NCBI GenBank assembly: GCA_035524495.1
Contig: DATKOR010000045.1
Coordinates: 1-64,000, forward strand
DNA length: 64,000 bases
Direction: 5' to 3'
From: CAIKZZ01 sp035524495
GTDB lineage: Bacteria > Pseudomonadota > Gammaproteobacteria > Steroidobacterales > Steroidobacteraceae
Program-made: the position numbers and the translations under genes
The notes under the pieces: model-generated
Database searches by the model: none
What the model saw: only the letters and a program-made list of their open reading frames with translations
Told to the model about the DNA's origin: nothing
Part shown: piece after piece, positions 15,913 to 24,864 of the stretch
Layout of the letters: the number at the start of each line of letters is the position of its first letter
How positions within the stretch are numbered: position 1 is the first letter of the stretch

Positions 15913-17277
15913 ATGCCAGGCCCGGGCCTCCTGGAGCTTCTGCAATGCCCGCGCTGCCGTCGCGCGGCGCTCGCCGCCACCGGTGCGCGCCTCGCGTGCG
16001 GCACCTGCAGGCTCGAGTTCCCGACGCTCGGGTCGATCCCCTGGCTGTTCGCGCAGCCTGACGCGACGCTCGGCGAGTGGCGCAACCGCCTGACGCTCTA
16101 CCTCGAAGAATTCTCCGCCGCCGAGCGCGCGGCCGCGGCCGACCTCGCGAGCGCGACGCGGCCCGCGACCCGCGCGCGGCTGCAGCGGCTCGGCGCGGCG
16201 TATCGCGAGCAGGGCGAGCGCGTGCGTGCGCTGCTCGCGCCGCTGCGCGTCGCGCCCGGCCCGCTCGCGCAGGCCACGCAGGTCGCGCTCGGTACGCATG
16301 TGCCGCTGACCCAGGACCTGCACTCCTACTATGCGAACCTGCATCGCGACTGGTGCTGGGGCGAGGAGGAGAACGCCGCGGCACTCGCCGAGGTCGGGAC
16401 GGCACTCGGGGACGGCCGGGAGCGCGTCCTCGTGCTGGGTGCCGGCGGCGGCCGCCTCGCCTACGACCTGCACCAGGCGAGCCGCCGGCCGCTCACGGTC
16501 GCGCTCGACATCAACCCGCTGCTGCTGCTGGTCGCCGAGCGGGTCAGCCGGGGCGAGCGCGTCACGCTGTTTGAGTTCCCGATCGCACCGCGCACCGAGG
16601 CCGACGTCGCGCTGCCCCGCGAGCTCGCGGCGCCGGCGCCCGCACGTGCGGGCCTCGAGTTCGTGTTCGCCGACGCGTGGCGGGCGCCATTCGCGCCGCA
16701 GAGCTTCGATGCGGTGGTCACGCCGTGGCTCATCGACATCGTCGACCTGGACTTCGAATCGGTGGCGCTCGCGGTGAACCGGCTGCTGGTTCCGGGCGGG
16801 CGCTGGGTCAACTTCGGCTCGCTCGCGTTCCCGTGGCGCCGTCCGGAACGCCGCTACGGACCGGACGAGGTGCGCGCGATCGTCACCGACGCGGGGTTTG
16901 AAGTCGGCCTGCAGCGCGATGCGACGCTGCCCTACATGCGCTCGCCCGCGAGCCGCCACGGACGGCTCGAGACCGTGGCGCTGTTCGCCGCCGACAAGCG
17001 CCGCCGTGGCCCGCGCGATCCAGCCGAGGACGCTGGCCCACCCTGGCTCGCCGACACGACGCTCGCCGTGCCAAGGACCGAGGCGCTCGCGCTCGCCGCC
17101 GATGCCAGCCGCATACAGGCGGTGCTGCTCGCGCTGGTCGACGGGCAGCGCTCCGTCGACGACCTGGTTCGCATCGTGAGCGAGCAGGGCTTGCTGCCGG
17201 CACCGCAAGCGCTGAGCGCGGTGCGCGGCCTGCTCGAGCGCCTGCATCGCACCGGCGCGAGGCTCGATCACACGTGA
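15913..17277 (+). CDS. SAM-dependent methyltransferase with zinc-ribbon N-terminus
   Basis: The product has 454 residues. Residues 1-35 look like a Trm112-type zinc ribbon (LLQCPRCR and ACGTCRLEFP, four Cys). Residues 120-340 are a class I methyltransferase with motif I VLVLGAGGGRLAYDL, preceded by HSYYANLHRDWCWGEEE. This recalls N2227/carnosine N-methyltransferase-like proteins, but that link is weak. The C-terminal 70 residues (ALVDGQRSVDDLVRIVSEQG) resemble a small winged-helix or PqqD-like module. An ATG at 15865 would add 16 residues; 15913 is preferred because the ribbon starts there. No substrate is evident. Confidence 0.75.
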   Translation: MPGPGLLELLQCPRCRRAALAATGARLACGTCRLEFPTLGSIPWLFAQPDATLGEWRNRLTLYLEEFSAAERAAAADLASATRPATRARLQRLGAAYREQGERVRALLAPLRVAPGPLAQATQVALGTHVPLTQDLHSYYANLHRDWCWGEEENAAALAEVGTALGDGRERVLVLGAGGGRLAYDLHQASRRPLTVALDINPLLLLVAERVSRGERVTLFEFPIAPRTEADVALPRELAAPAPARAGLEFVFADAWRAPFAPQSFDAVVTPWLIDIVDLDFESVALAVNRLLVPGGRWVNFGSLAFPWRRPERRYGPDEVRAIVTDAGFEVGLQRDATLPYMRSPASRHGRLETVALFAADKRRRGPRDPAEDAGPPWLADTTLAVPRTEALALAADASRIQAVLLALVDGQRSVDDLVRIVSEQGLLPAPQALSAVRGLLERLHRTGARLDHT

Positions 17278-17437
17278 CGCGCCTCACGCCGCAAGCCGCG
17301 CGGTGCGCCGCGGCCTGTCGCTATCCGGCGACTCGATTTGGGCCCAAACCGCGGTCCAGCGTTTTTGTGAAGCGTCCAACACTCTGCGTCGAAGCTGCGC
17401 GTTGACACTGTGGGGCCTGCGTGCGAGCTTTACAGAA

Positions 17438-17516
17438 TCTGCCAAGGGCAAACTCGTCGCGAGGCGAGGACGCAAAGCTACCGGTCCGTGACAACGCGGA
17501 TAGCGGGGTTGCCGCG
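17438..17516 (+). promoter_or_regulatory. Cyclic di-GMP-I (GEMM-I) riboswitch
   Basis: The 325-bp gap before the TlpA gene holds a clear GEMM-I aptamer. Visible parts are AGGGCAAAC (17445-17453), a 6-bp P2 stem CTCGTC/GGCGAG closed by a GCGA tetraloop (17459-17462), the core GACGCAAAGC (17469-17478), a P3 arm pairing GCTA with TAGC and TCCG with CGGA, and TAGCGGGGTTGCCG (17501-17514). The base matching position 20 of the V. cholerae Vc2 aptamer is G (17447), which fits c-di-GMP rather than cGAMP specificity. TTGACA at 17402-17407 is a possible -35; no matching -10 was found. The 86 bases between the aptamer and the ATG at 17603 should hold the expression platform, which I could not resolve, so the sign of control is unknown. 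Confidence 0.9.
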
Positions 17517-17602
17517 GGTGGCCGTGTCCGTTTTGCGGCGGCCTGCGCGACGCTCGCCAACGGTCGCTCGCGACGCGGGCGCGCTGCCCTCGGCTCGGTG
17601 AC

Positions 17603-18178
17603 ATGGAGTTCGTGGCGACGGTGGTGCGGCGGCTCGCTCTATTGAACGTCCGGGTGCGGCGCAGTGCGGCGAGTGCCGCGCTGGCGATCGTGCTCGCCGG
17701 CGTTTCATCGTCGGCGCCGGCCGCCGACGCCGGTGCGCGCCACCCGTTGATCGGCAAGCCGGCACCGGAGATCGTGCAGCGCCTGTTCGCGGGACCGGGC
17801 CGGAACTTCCGCCTGTCCGAGCGCCGTGGTGAGGTCGTCGCGATCGGTTTCTGGACCAGCTGGTGCGGGTCGTGCCGCACGTATCTTGAGCGGCTCGCCA
17901 AGCTCGATGCGACCTACGGCCAGGCCGGTCTCGTCGTCGTCGGGATCAGCCTCGATGACGATGCTGCAAGGGCCACGGCGCTCGCCCGCGCGGTCGGCAC
18001 CAAGTTTCGCACCGGCGTCGACACGGAAAAGTCCGCCGGCAAGCGCTTCGCGGTGCCGGACGTGCCGCTGACGCTTTTGATTGACCGCAGCGGCGTCGTG
18101 CGCTACGCGCATGGCGAGCTCGACGCCGCGTCCGATGCCGATCTCGTCAAAGAGATTCGGCAGCTGCTCGACGAATAG
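17603..18178 (+). CDS. TlpA-like periplasmic thioredoxin
   Basis: The product has 191 residues with an N-terminal signal (SAALAIVLAGVSSSAPAA) and a thioredoxin/AhpC-TSA fold. The redox motif is WTSWCGSC and the cis-Pro loop is VPDVPLTLLIDRSG. It is a probable periplasmic disulfide reductase. It is the first gene behind the c-di-GMP riboswitch and leads the run encoding TPR, ExbB/ExbD and AgmX-like proteins, so it may serve Cys-containing partners of that machine or the CxxCH proteins further left. It is a paralogue, not a duplicate, of the protein at 5302, whose motif is WCEPC. ATG 17603 follows GGCTCGGTGAC and has only a weak ribosome site. Confidence 0.88.
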   Translation: MEFVATVVRRLALLNVRVRRSAASAALAIVLAGVSSSAPAADAGARHPLIGKPAPEIVQRLFAGPGRNFRLSERRGEVVAIGFWTSWCGSCRTYLERLAKLDATYGQAGLVVVGISLDDDAARATALARAVGTKFRTGVDTEKSAGKRFAVPDVPLTLLIDRSGVVRYAHGELDAASDADLVKEIRQLLDE

Positions 18179-18196
18179 GAACACCCGGAGTACGCG

Positions 18197-18328
18197 ATGG
18201 ACAGTCCACGTATAGCGCTCGCGATGCTCGACTGCGGCAGGGGTTCGCGACGCCGTGGTGCCCGGCGCAAGGCCTTGGCACTGCCGCGCTGGCTGTTGTG
18301 GATCACCGGAGCGCGCTCGCGCGCATGA
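18197..18328 (+). CDS. Possible 43-residue small protein or leader ORF
   Basis: An ATG at 18197 preceded by CCGGAG (GGAG at 18187-18190) opens a 43-codon frame. The predicted peptide is Arg-rich in the middle (GRGSRRRGARRKA) with a hydrophobic LPRWLLWITG stretch near the end. Its TGA overlaps an ATG at 18325 that is in frame with the next gene (ATGA), the same coupling used elsewhere in this run. It may be a small membrane-associated protein, a leader for translational coupling, or chance. No homologue is recognised. Confidence 0.35.
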   Translation: MDSPRIALAMLDCGRGSRRRGARRKALALPRWLLWITGARSRA

Positions 18329-18345
18329 CCAGAAAGGCCCGGACG

Positions 18346-18957
18346 ATGCTCACCTACACCCGATTCTCCCAGTGGCTGCGTGCCCTCGCGGCCTGCAGCG
18401 TGCTCGCGCTCGGTGCGCCGGCGTACGCCGCCGACTCCGCGCCAGCGGCGGCGCCGGCGGCCGCTGCCGCGACGGAGCCCGCGGCCGCGCCGGCGACGAC
18501 CGGCGGCGACTTCAAGAGCCTCGATGGCGAGGTGCAGGGTCTCAAGAAGGAGGTGCTGGACCTCAACCGCGACCTCTTCATGCTCGAGGAAGAGCTGCTG
18601 TTCCCGGCAAACACCCAGGTCGCGGTGTTCCTGTCGCTCGACGTCGGCACGTTCTTCGAGCTCGACTCGGTGCAGATCAAGCTCGACAACAAGGAGGTCG
18701 CGAACTACCTGTACACGGATCGCGAGGTCGAGGCGCTCAACCGCGGCGGCGTGCACCGGGTATTCATCGGCAACCTCAAGACCGGCAAGCACGAGCTCGT
18801 GGCGTTCTTCACCGGCAAGGGACCGCACGAGCGCGACTACAAGCGCGGCGCCAACATGACCTTCGAGAAGGGCGTGGGCGCGAAGTACCTCGAGCTCAAG
18901 ATCTCCGACCGCCAGAGCGCCCAGCAGCCCGAGTTCAAGGTCAAGGAGTGGGAGTGA
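18346..18957 (+). CDS. Exported coiled-coil protein of the ExbBD/TPR operon
   Basis: The product has 203 residues with a signal peptide (ACSVLALGAPAYAADS). An Ala/Pro-rich spacer is followed by a short coiled coil (EVQGLKKEVLDLNRDLFML, about residues 66-85). The rest looks like a beta-sandwich (QVAVFLSLDVGTFFELDSVQ and GGVHRVFIGNLKTGKHELVA). I do not recognise the family. AGAAAGG sits 8 bp before the ATG at 18346. An in-frame ATG at 18325 overlaps the stop of a small upstream frame and is the alternative start. The last codons hold AAGGAG, which serves the next gene. It is probably a periplasmic structural part of the envelope machine. Confidence 0.75.
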   Translation: MLTYTRFSQWLRALAACSVLALGAPAYAADSAPAAAPAAAAATEPAAAPATTGGDFKSLDGEVQGLKKEVLDLNRDLFMLEEELLFPANTQVAVFLSLDVGTFFELDSVQIKLDNKEVANYLYTDREVEALNRGGVHRVFIGNLKTGKHELVAFFTGKGPHERDYKRGANMTFEKGVGAKYLELKISDRQSAQQPEFKVKEWE

Positions 18958-20894
18958 GCCGAGGCGGCATCACGAGCGGCGCGCGCGCGTGTGCGTGCCT
19001 GCTGGCGCTGGCGTTCAGCGCCGGCGTGGCCGCGCCGAAGGCGACGCCGACACCGGGGGCGCTGCCTCCGGTCAAGGTCCGTGACCTCTATTACGGCGAT
19101 GTGCTCTATTACTTCTACCAGGACGACTATTTCACGGCGCTGACCCACCTGACCGCCGCGCAGCAGCTCGGGCGCGTGTCGCACCACGAGGGTGATGCGC
19201 AGCTGCTTCTCGGGGGCCTGTACCTCTCGCTCGGGCAGCATCGCGAGGCCGGCCAGATCTTCGCCGAGGTGTTGGACCGCAAGAACGTGCCGCAGCCGGT
19301 GCGCGACCGCGCGCGGTTCTTCCTCGGCAAGGTGTGGTACCAGCGCGGCTACTTCGACAAGGCCGCCGACACGCTCGCGGCGGCGGGCAGGGCGGGCCTG
19401 TCGCCGGCGATGGAGGCCGAGCGCCGGATGCTGCTCGCCCAGGCGCTGCTGTACCAGGGCAAGTATCCCGAGGCGATTGCCGCGCTCGAGAACTGGAAGG
19501 GCCCGGTGATGTGGCAGGCCTACGCCAAGTTCAACCTGGGCGTCGCGTTCGTGCGCAACGGCCAGCTCGACCAGGGCGCGCACCTGCTCGACGAGATCGG
19601 CCGGCTCGAGCGCACCAACCGCGAGCTCGACGCGCTGCGTGACAAAGCGAACCTGGCGCTCGGCTACGCGCTGCTGCAGGCCAAGAAGCCCGTCGAGGCG
19701 CGCCCGGTGCTCGAGCGCGTGCGGCTGGACGGACCGCTGTCGACCAAGGCGCTGCTCGGCGTCGGCTGGGCCTCGAGCGATGCGCAGCAGTACCGCGACG
19801 CGCTGGTGCCGTGGCTCGAACTGCACGGGCGCGGCATGCTCGATTCGGCAGTCCAGGAGAGCTACCTCGCGGTCCCGTACGCCTACGGCAAGCTCAACGC
19901 CAACCGCCAGGCCGCCGAGTACTACGAGACGGCGATCCGCGAATTCGGAGCCGAGACCGGGCGCCTCGACGAATCGATCGCGGCGATCCGGCGCGGCGGC
20001 ATGCTCGAGACGATCGTCAAGAACGAGTCGCGCAGCCAGCTTGGCTGGTTCTGGCAGCTCTCGACGCTGCCGGATGCGCCCGAGTCACGCTACCTCTATC
20101 ACCTGCTCGCCCAGAACGACTTCCAGGAAGGCCTGAAGAACTTCCGAATGCTGCGCTACATGGAGCGCAACCTCGATGGCTGGTCGACCAGCGTGGAAGC
20201 CTTCGACGACATGCTCGCCACACGCCGCGAGCGCTACGATACGCGCCTGCCGGCGGTCCTCGCCAAGCTCAACGGCGTCGACCTCGAGGAGCTGCAGCGC
20301 CGGCGCACGGAGATCGAGTCGCAGGTCGTCAGCGCCGAGAACACCGGAGACGTTGCGGCGCTCGGCACGCCGCACGAGCGCGAGCTGTGGGCGCAGGTCG
20401 AGCAGATGGAGTCGGTGCTCGCGAACGCCGGCAATGACCCCGACCTCGACGATGCCCGCGACAAGCTGCGGCTGGCGCGCGGCGTCCTCTACTGGGAGAT
20501 GAACGACGGCTTCAAGGCCCGCGCCTGGGCCGTGAGGAAGGGCGTGCGCGAGGTCTCGCAGGCGCTGCGCGAGACCGAGAAGCGCTGGTCGCTGGTTCAG
20601 GAGGCGAAGCAGGCCGTTCCGGACCGCAACGGCGAGTTCGGCGCGCGGATCGCCTCGCTGCGCCCGCGCATCGAAGGGGCGCGCGACCGGCTCGCGGCGC
20701 TTGAGCGCGCGCAGGCCGACTACCTGGCCGACATCGCGGTGCGCGAGCTCGAGTCGCAGAAGGAGCGCATCGCGACCTACATGCTGCAGGCGCGTTACTC
20801 GCTCGCGACGATCTATGACCGCGCGACGCAGGACCTCGATGCCAAGCGCGGCCCGGCGCCGCAAGCGCCGACGCCGCCCCAGGGCACGCAATGA
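18954..20894 (+). CDS. Large periplasmic TPR protein (GltE/AglT-like, tentative)
   Basis: The product has 646 residues starting with GTG, which overlaps the upstream TGA (GTGA). AAGGAG at 18943-18948 lies 5 bp before it and fixes the start. A signal peptide (ACACLLALAFSAGVAAP) is followed by TPR-like helical repeats: YYFYQDDYFTALTHLTAAQQLG, GDAQLLLGGLYLSLGQHREAG and WYQRGYFDKAADTLAAAG. The C-terminal third is charged and helical (about 450-630), likely coiled coil. It precedes a second giant TPR gene with an ATGA overlap. In Myxococcus, TPR proteins of the Agl/Glt complex scaffold the periplasmic part; equivalence here is inference. Confidence 0.85.
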   Translation: MSRGGITSGARACACLLALAFSAGVAAPKATPTPGALPPVKVRDLYYGDVLYYFYQDDYFTALTHLTAAQQLGRVSHHEGDAQLLLGGLYLSLGQHREAGQIFAEVLDRKNVPQPVRDRARFFLGKVWYQRGYFDKAADTLAAAGRAGLSPAMEAERRMLLAQALLYQGKYPEAIAALENWKGPVMWQAYAKFNLGVAFVRNGQLDQGAHLLDEIGRLERTNRELDALRDKANLALGYALLQAKKPVEARPVLERVRLDGPLSTKALLGVGWASSDAQQYRDALVPWLELHGRGMLDSAVQESYLAVPYAYGKLNANRQAAEYYETAIREFGAETGRLDESIAAIRRGGMLETIVKNESRSQLGWFWQLSTLPDAPESRYLYHLLAQNDFQEGLKNFRMLRYMERNLDGWSTSVEAFDDMLATRRERYDTRLPAVLAKLNGVDLEELQRRRTEIESQVVSAENTGDVAALGTPHERELWAQVEQMESVLANAGNDPDLDDARDKLRLARGVLYWEMNDGFKARAWAVRKGVREVSQALRETEKRWSLVQEAKQAVPDRNGEFGARIASLRPRIEGARDRLAALERAQADYLADIAVRELESQKERIATYMLQARYSLATIYDRATQDLDAKRGPAPQAPTPPQGTQ

Positions 20895-23800
20895 GACGCG
20901 CGGCCCCCGCAATCATCCTGTGGCTCTGCACCGGCCTGCTGGCCGCGGGCGTCGCCGTGGCTGCGGCGCCGAAGAAACAGCCGACGATTGCCGACCTCAA
21001 GGGCAAGACGGTCGACGTCACGCCCGACGAGCCGACCGACGCCAACTCCGACAAGGCGCGGCAGAACTACCAGGAATTCCTCAACCTCGAGCGCGGCGAC
21101 GCGGCGCTGCGCGCCGAGGCGATGCGCCGGCTCGGCGACCTCAAGCTCGAGGCCGGCGAGCTGAACCGCATCGAGAAGGAGCTGGTGTCGGGCTCGCCGC
21201 TCGACACGTCGGACGCGATCGTCCTGTACACGAAGCTGCTCGCCGCGTACCCGAACTACGAGCGCAACGACGCGGTGCTCTACCAGCTGGCGCGCGCCTA
21301 CGAGGCCGACCAGCAGAGCGACAAGGCGCTCGGCACGCTCGATCAGCTGGTGCGCCGCTACCCCTCGAGTCGCTACATCGACGAGGCGCAGTTCCGCCGC
21401 GGCGAGATCATGTTCGTCGACAAGCGCTGGGCGGACGCCGAGGCGGCCTATGCGCACGTGATGAAGTTCGGTTCCAAGTCCGAGTTCTACGAGCAAAGCC
21501 TGTACAAGCATGGCTGGTCGCTGTTCAAGCGCGGCGAGTCCGAGGGGGCGCTCGACTCGTTCGCGAAGCTGCTCGACATCAAGCTCATCGACCCGCAGGG
21601 CAAGGAGCGCGACCTCGAGGGCTTCACGCGGCCGCAGCGCGAGCTCGTCGAGGACACGCTGCGGGTGTGCGCGATCACCTTCTCCTTCGACGAGGACGCG
21701 AAGGGCGTCGATGCTTTCCTGAAGCGCCACGGGTCCAAGCCCTACGCCTATTTGCTGTACGGGACGCTCGGCGACCTGTACGTCAGCAAGGAGCGCTGGA
21801 CCGACGCGGCGGACGCCTACCGCGCGTTCGCCAAGCGCGAGCCGGATCACGAGCACGCGCCGCTCCTGCAGATGCAGGCGATCGACGCCTACAAGCGCGG
21901 AGGATTTGCGAGCCTGGTGCTCGACGGCAAGCGCGAGTACGTCGAGCGCTACCAGCTCGGCTCCCCGTTCTGGGCGCATCGCCAGCCGGCCGATGCGCCG
22001 CTGGTCGTGCGCGAGCTCAAGACCAACGTCAAGGACCTCGCCGCCTACTATCACTCGCAGGCCCAGACCTCGAAGCAGACGGCGGACTACCAGGAGGCGG
22101 CGCACTGGTACCGCGTGTACCTGCAGTCGTTCCCGGACGACAAGGACGCCGCGAACACCAACTACCTGCTGGCCGACACGCTGTTCGAGAGCCACCAGTT
22201 CCACGACGCCGCGCTCGAGTACGAGCACAGCGCCTACGGCTACCCGCCGAACGACAAGTCGGCGACCGCCGGCTACGCGGCGCTCGTGTCCTACGAGAAG
22301 CACGAGCCGACGCTGCAGGGCGAGGCGCGCAGCGCCTGGCACCGCCAGGGCCTCGAGAGCGGGCTGCGGTTCGCGACGACGTTCCAGAGCCATCCGGAGA
22401 GCGCGCCGGTGCTGGTGCGCACCGCGCGCGAGTACTACGACCTCAAGGAATACGCGAAGGCGATCGATGTCGCCGACATCGCGCTCGCACGCCAGCCGCC
22501 GATCGACGTCGAGAAGCAGCGCACCGTGTGGACCGTCATTGCCAACGGCCAGTTCGAGCTCGGTCAATTCGACAAGGCCGAGGGCGCCTACCTGCAGGTG
22601 CAGTCTCTGCTCGCGGCCAACGATCCGCAGCGGCCGGTGATCGACGAGCGCATCGCGGCCTCCGTGTACAAGCAGGGCGAGGCGCGCAAGGCGGCCGGCG
22701 ACGAGGCCGGCGCGGTCGGCGATTTCCTACGGATTGCGCAGCTTGCGCCGCACTCGAAGATCCGCGCCAGCGCCGACTACGACGCCGCGGCGCTGCTGAT
22801 CGGGCTCAAGGACTGGCCGAAGGCGATCGAGGTGCTGGAGGGCTACCGGCGGAACTTCCCGACGAGCGAGCTGCAGCCCGAAGTGACGCGCAAGCTCGCC
22901 GTCGCCTACGTCGAGGCCGGCCGGCCGGGACCGGCTGCGGTCGAGTTCGAGCGCATCGCATCGGCGCCCGGCGGCAGCGTCGACGTGCAGCGCGAGGCGC
23001 TCGTCCAGGCGGCGACGCTTTACGAGAAGTCCGGCGACACCGCGAAGACCGTCGCGTCCTGGGAAAGCTACGTCAAGCGCTTCCCGCAACCCTTCGAGCC
23101 GGCGATGGAGGCCCGCCAAAAGCTCGCCGACCTGGCGCAGCAGCGCGGCGATGCAGCGCGCCGCGCGGCGCTGCTCGACGAGATCATCCGCGCCGACCAA
23201 GGCGCGGGCGCAGCGCGCACTGACCGCAGCCGCTACCTCGCCGCCAAGGCCTCGCTCGAGCTTGCGATGCCGACGCGCGAGGCGTTCAATGCGGTGCGAC
23301 TGGTGCTGCCGCTCAAGAAGTCCCTTGAGGCCAAGCGCGCTGCGCTGCAGCGTGCGCTGAAGTCCTTCGAGGCGGCGGACGCCTACGCGATCGCCGAGGT
23401 CTCTACCGCCGCGACCTTCGAGATGGCCGAGCTCTACCGTCAGCTCAGCGTCGACCTCCTGAAGTCGGAGCGCCCGAAGAGCCTGACCGACGAGGCGCTC
23501 GAGCAGTACAACCTGCTGCTCGAGGAGCAGGCCTACCCGTTCGAAGAGAAGGCCATCGAGATCCACCTCGTGAACACCGCGCGCGCAGCGCAGGGCCTGT
23601 ACAACGAGCCGGTGCGCGCGAGCTTCGCGGCGCTCGCCAAGCTCAAGCCCGCGCGCTTCGCCAAGACCGAACAGAACGAGGATCTCGTGATCGACGCCGC
23701 GGCGGGTGCCCCGCCGCCCGAGCCGCCGGCGCCCGCCGTGCCGGCCAAGGCGCCGGCCAGCAATGCGAAGAGTGCGCCGCCGCCGGCCAACGCGGTGCCG

Positions 23801-24301
23801 CTGCAGCTCGCGGTTCGCTTCCAGGAGGCGGTCGCCGCAGCCGATCGCGGCGGCGAGGCGCAGGCGGATGCCGAGTTCGTCGCGTTGACGAGCGGCGCCC
23901 CGACGCTCGCCGGGCCGCCGCTCAACCACGGCATCCTGCTGAGCCGCGCCCAGCACTGGCCCGAGGCGGCGGACGCGCTCGGCGAGGCGCTCAGGCGCCA
24001 TCCGGGCTGCGCGACCGCGGCGGCGCAGCTCGGCGTCGTCTACCGCCAGCTCGGCAAGTTCAGCGACGCCGAGCAGTCGTACCGCAAGGCCCTCGAGTCC
24101 GACGCGAACGACGCGCGCACACACCGCAATTTCGGCGTGCTGCTCGACCTGTACGTGCAGAAGCCTGCCGAAGCGCTTGCCGAGTACGAGCGCTCGCTGG
24201 CGCTGGCCGGCGGCGAGGACAAGCAGATGTCGGCCTGGATCGCCGAGCTGCGCCAGCGGCTCGGGGCGGGCCAGAAGAGCGCCCGCGCGGAGGCCCAATG
24301 A
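20891..24301 (+). CDS. Giant periplasmic TPR protein (GltD/AgmU-like, tentative)
   Basis: The product has 1136 residues with a signal peptide (WLCTGLLAAGVAVAAAP). TPR-like repeats run over most of the length, for example AVLYQLARAYEADQQSDKAL, EQSLYKHGWSLFKRGESEGA, ARTAREYYDLKEYAKAIDVA and, near the end, AAAQLGVVYRQLGKFSDAEQ. A low-complexity Pro/Ala linker lies at about 940-970, before the C-terminal TPR block. Start and stop overlap both neighbours by ATGA. The length and repeats recall AgmU/GltD of the Myxococcus gliding machine, a TPR protein of about 1200 residues. This is recalled similarity, not an alignment. A scaffold role is likely. Confidence 0.87.
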   Translation: MRRAAPAIILWLCTGLLAAGVAVAAAPKKQPTIADLKGKTVDVTPDEPTDANSDKARQNYQEFLNLERGDAALRAEAMRRLGDLKLEAGELNRIEKELVSGSPLDTSDAIVLYTKLLAAYPNYERNDAVLYQLARAYEADQQSDKALGTLDQLVRRYPSSRYIDEAQFRRGEIMFVDKRWADAEAAYAHVMKFGSKSEFYEQSLYKHGWSLFKRGESEGALDSFAKLLDIKLIDPQGKERDLEGFTRPQRELVEDTLRVCAITFSFDEDAKGVDAFLKRHGSKPYAYLLYGTLGDLYVSKERWTDAADAYRAFAKREPDHEHAPLLQMQAIDAYKRGGFASLVLDGKREYVERYQLGSPFWAHRQPADAPLVVRELKTNVKDLAAYYHSQAQTSKQTADYQEAAHWYRVYLQSFPDDKDAANTNYLLADTLFESHQFHDAALEYEHSAYGYPPNDKSATAGYAALVSYEKHEPTLQGEARSAWHRQGLESGLRFATTFQSHPESAPVLVRTAREYYDLKEYAKAIDVADIALARQPPIDVEKQRTVWTVIANGQFELGQFDKAEGAYLQVQSLLAANDPQRPVIDERIAASVYKQGEARKAAGDEAGAVGDFLRIAQLAPHSKIRASADYDAAALLIGLKDWPKAIEVLEGYRRNFPTSELQPEVTRKLAVAYVEAGRPGPAAVEFERIASAPGGSVDVQREALVQAATLYEKSGDTAKTVASWESYVKRFPQPFEPAMEARQKLADLAQQRGDAARRAALLDEIIRADQGAGAARTDRSRYLAAKASLELAMPTREAFNAVRLVLPLKKSLEAKRAALQRALKSFEAADAYAIAEVSTAATFEMAELYRQLSVDLLKSERPKSLTDEALEQYNLLLEEQAYPFEEKAIEIHLVNTARAAQGLYNEPVRASFAALAKLKPARFAKTEQNEDLVIDAAAGAPPPEPPAPAVPAKAPASNAKSAPPPANAVPLQLAVRFQEAVAAADRGGEAQADAEFVALTSGAPTLAGPPLNHGILLSRAQHWPEAADALGEALRRHPGCATAAAQLGVVYRQLGKFSDAEQSYRKALESDANDARTHRNFGVLLDLYVQKPAEALAEYERSLALAGGEDKQMSAWIAELRQRLGAGQKSARAEAQ

Positions 24302-24783
24302 GCAAGAGATGGCTGACGATGTTCGCCGCGCTCGGCACCACCGCCGTATTGGGGGTCGCCTCGGCCGAGGATCCGCCGAGCGCCGGGCGCGCCGCCCGCG
24401 CGGCCTCGCCCGAGGTCCAGCAGGCTGAGCCGGCGGTCAAGGCGCCGCCCGCCACCCCGAAGCCGCGCAAGGCGTCCGCGAAGGCCGATGCCGCGCCCGG
24501 CGAAAAGACCGCGAAGGCCATCGACCGCCTCGAGCTCGAGACGACCCAGATCACCGGCAACCGCGAGCTGCCGAAGGTCATGGTGATCGTTCCCTGGAAG
24601 CGCTCGGATATCGGCGACCTCGTCGGCCGCCCGGTGAACAGCCTGGTCGACGAGGCGCTGCAGCCGGTCGACCGGGAGGTGTTCCGGCGCGAGATCGACT
24701 ACTTCGACGCGCTGGCCCCGGACCGGGCCCGAAGCGAGACGCGCGTCACAGGCGGGACTCCGGGATCCCGGCCTGAGAAGTGA
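24298..24783 (+). CDS. Small exported protein of the ExbBD/TPR operon
   Basis: The product has 161 residues with a signal peptide (LTMFAALGTTAVLGVASAED). The first half is Ala/Pro/Lys-rich and probably disordered. The second half has a compact conserved-looking block: LELETTQITGNRELPKVMV, IVPWKRSDIGDLVGRP and FRREIDYFDAL. I do not recognise the family. It is coupled to the giant TPR gene by ATGA and followed by an 81-bp gap before the ExbB-like gene. A periplasmic connector role is plausible given its place in the run. Confidence 0.75.
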   Translation: MSKRWLTMFAALGTTAVLGVASAEDPPSAGRAARAASPEVQQAEPAVKAPPATPKPRKASAKADAAPGEKTAKAIDRLELETTQITGNRELPKVMVIVPWKRSDIGDLVGRPVNSLVDEALQPVDREVFRREIDYFDALAPDRARSETRVTGGTPGSRPEK

Positions 24784-24864
24784 ACCACGGTATTCGTAAC
24801 ATAAGTTGAGTGAAATGGACCGGCCAAGCCGGCAAACCTCGTCGAATCGAACGGAGCAGCGGAG

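Noticed and set aside
20701..23223. An 840-codon frame in another reading frame of the giant TPR gene
   Set aside because: The product is Arg/Ala/Gly-rich noise; the TPR frame clearly encodes the protein.
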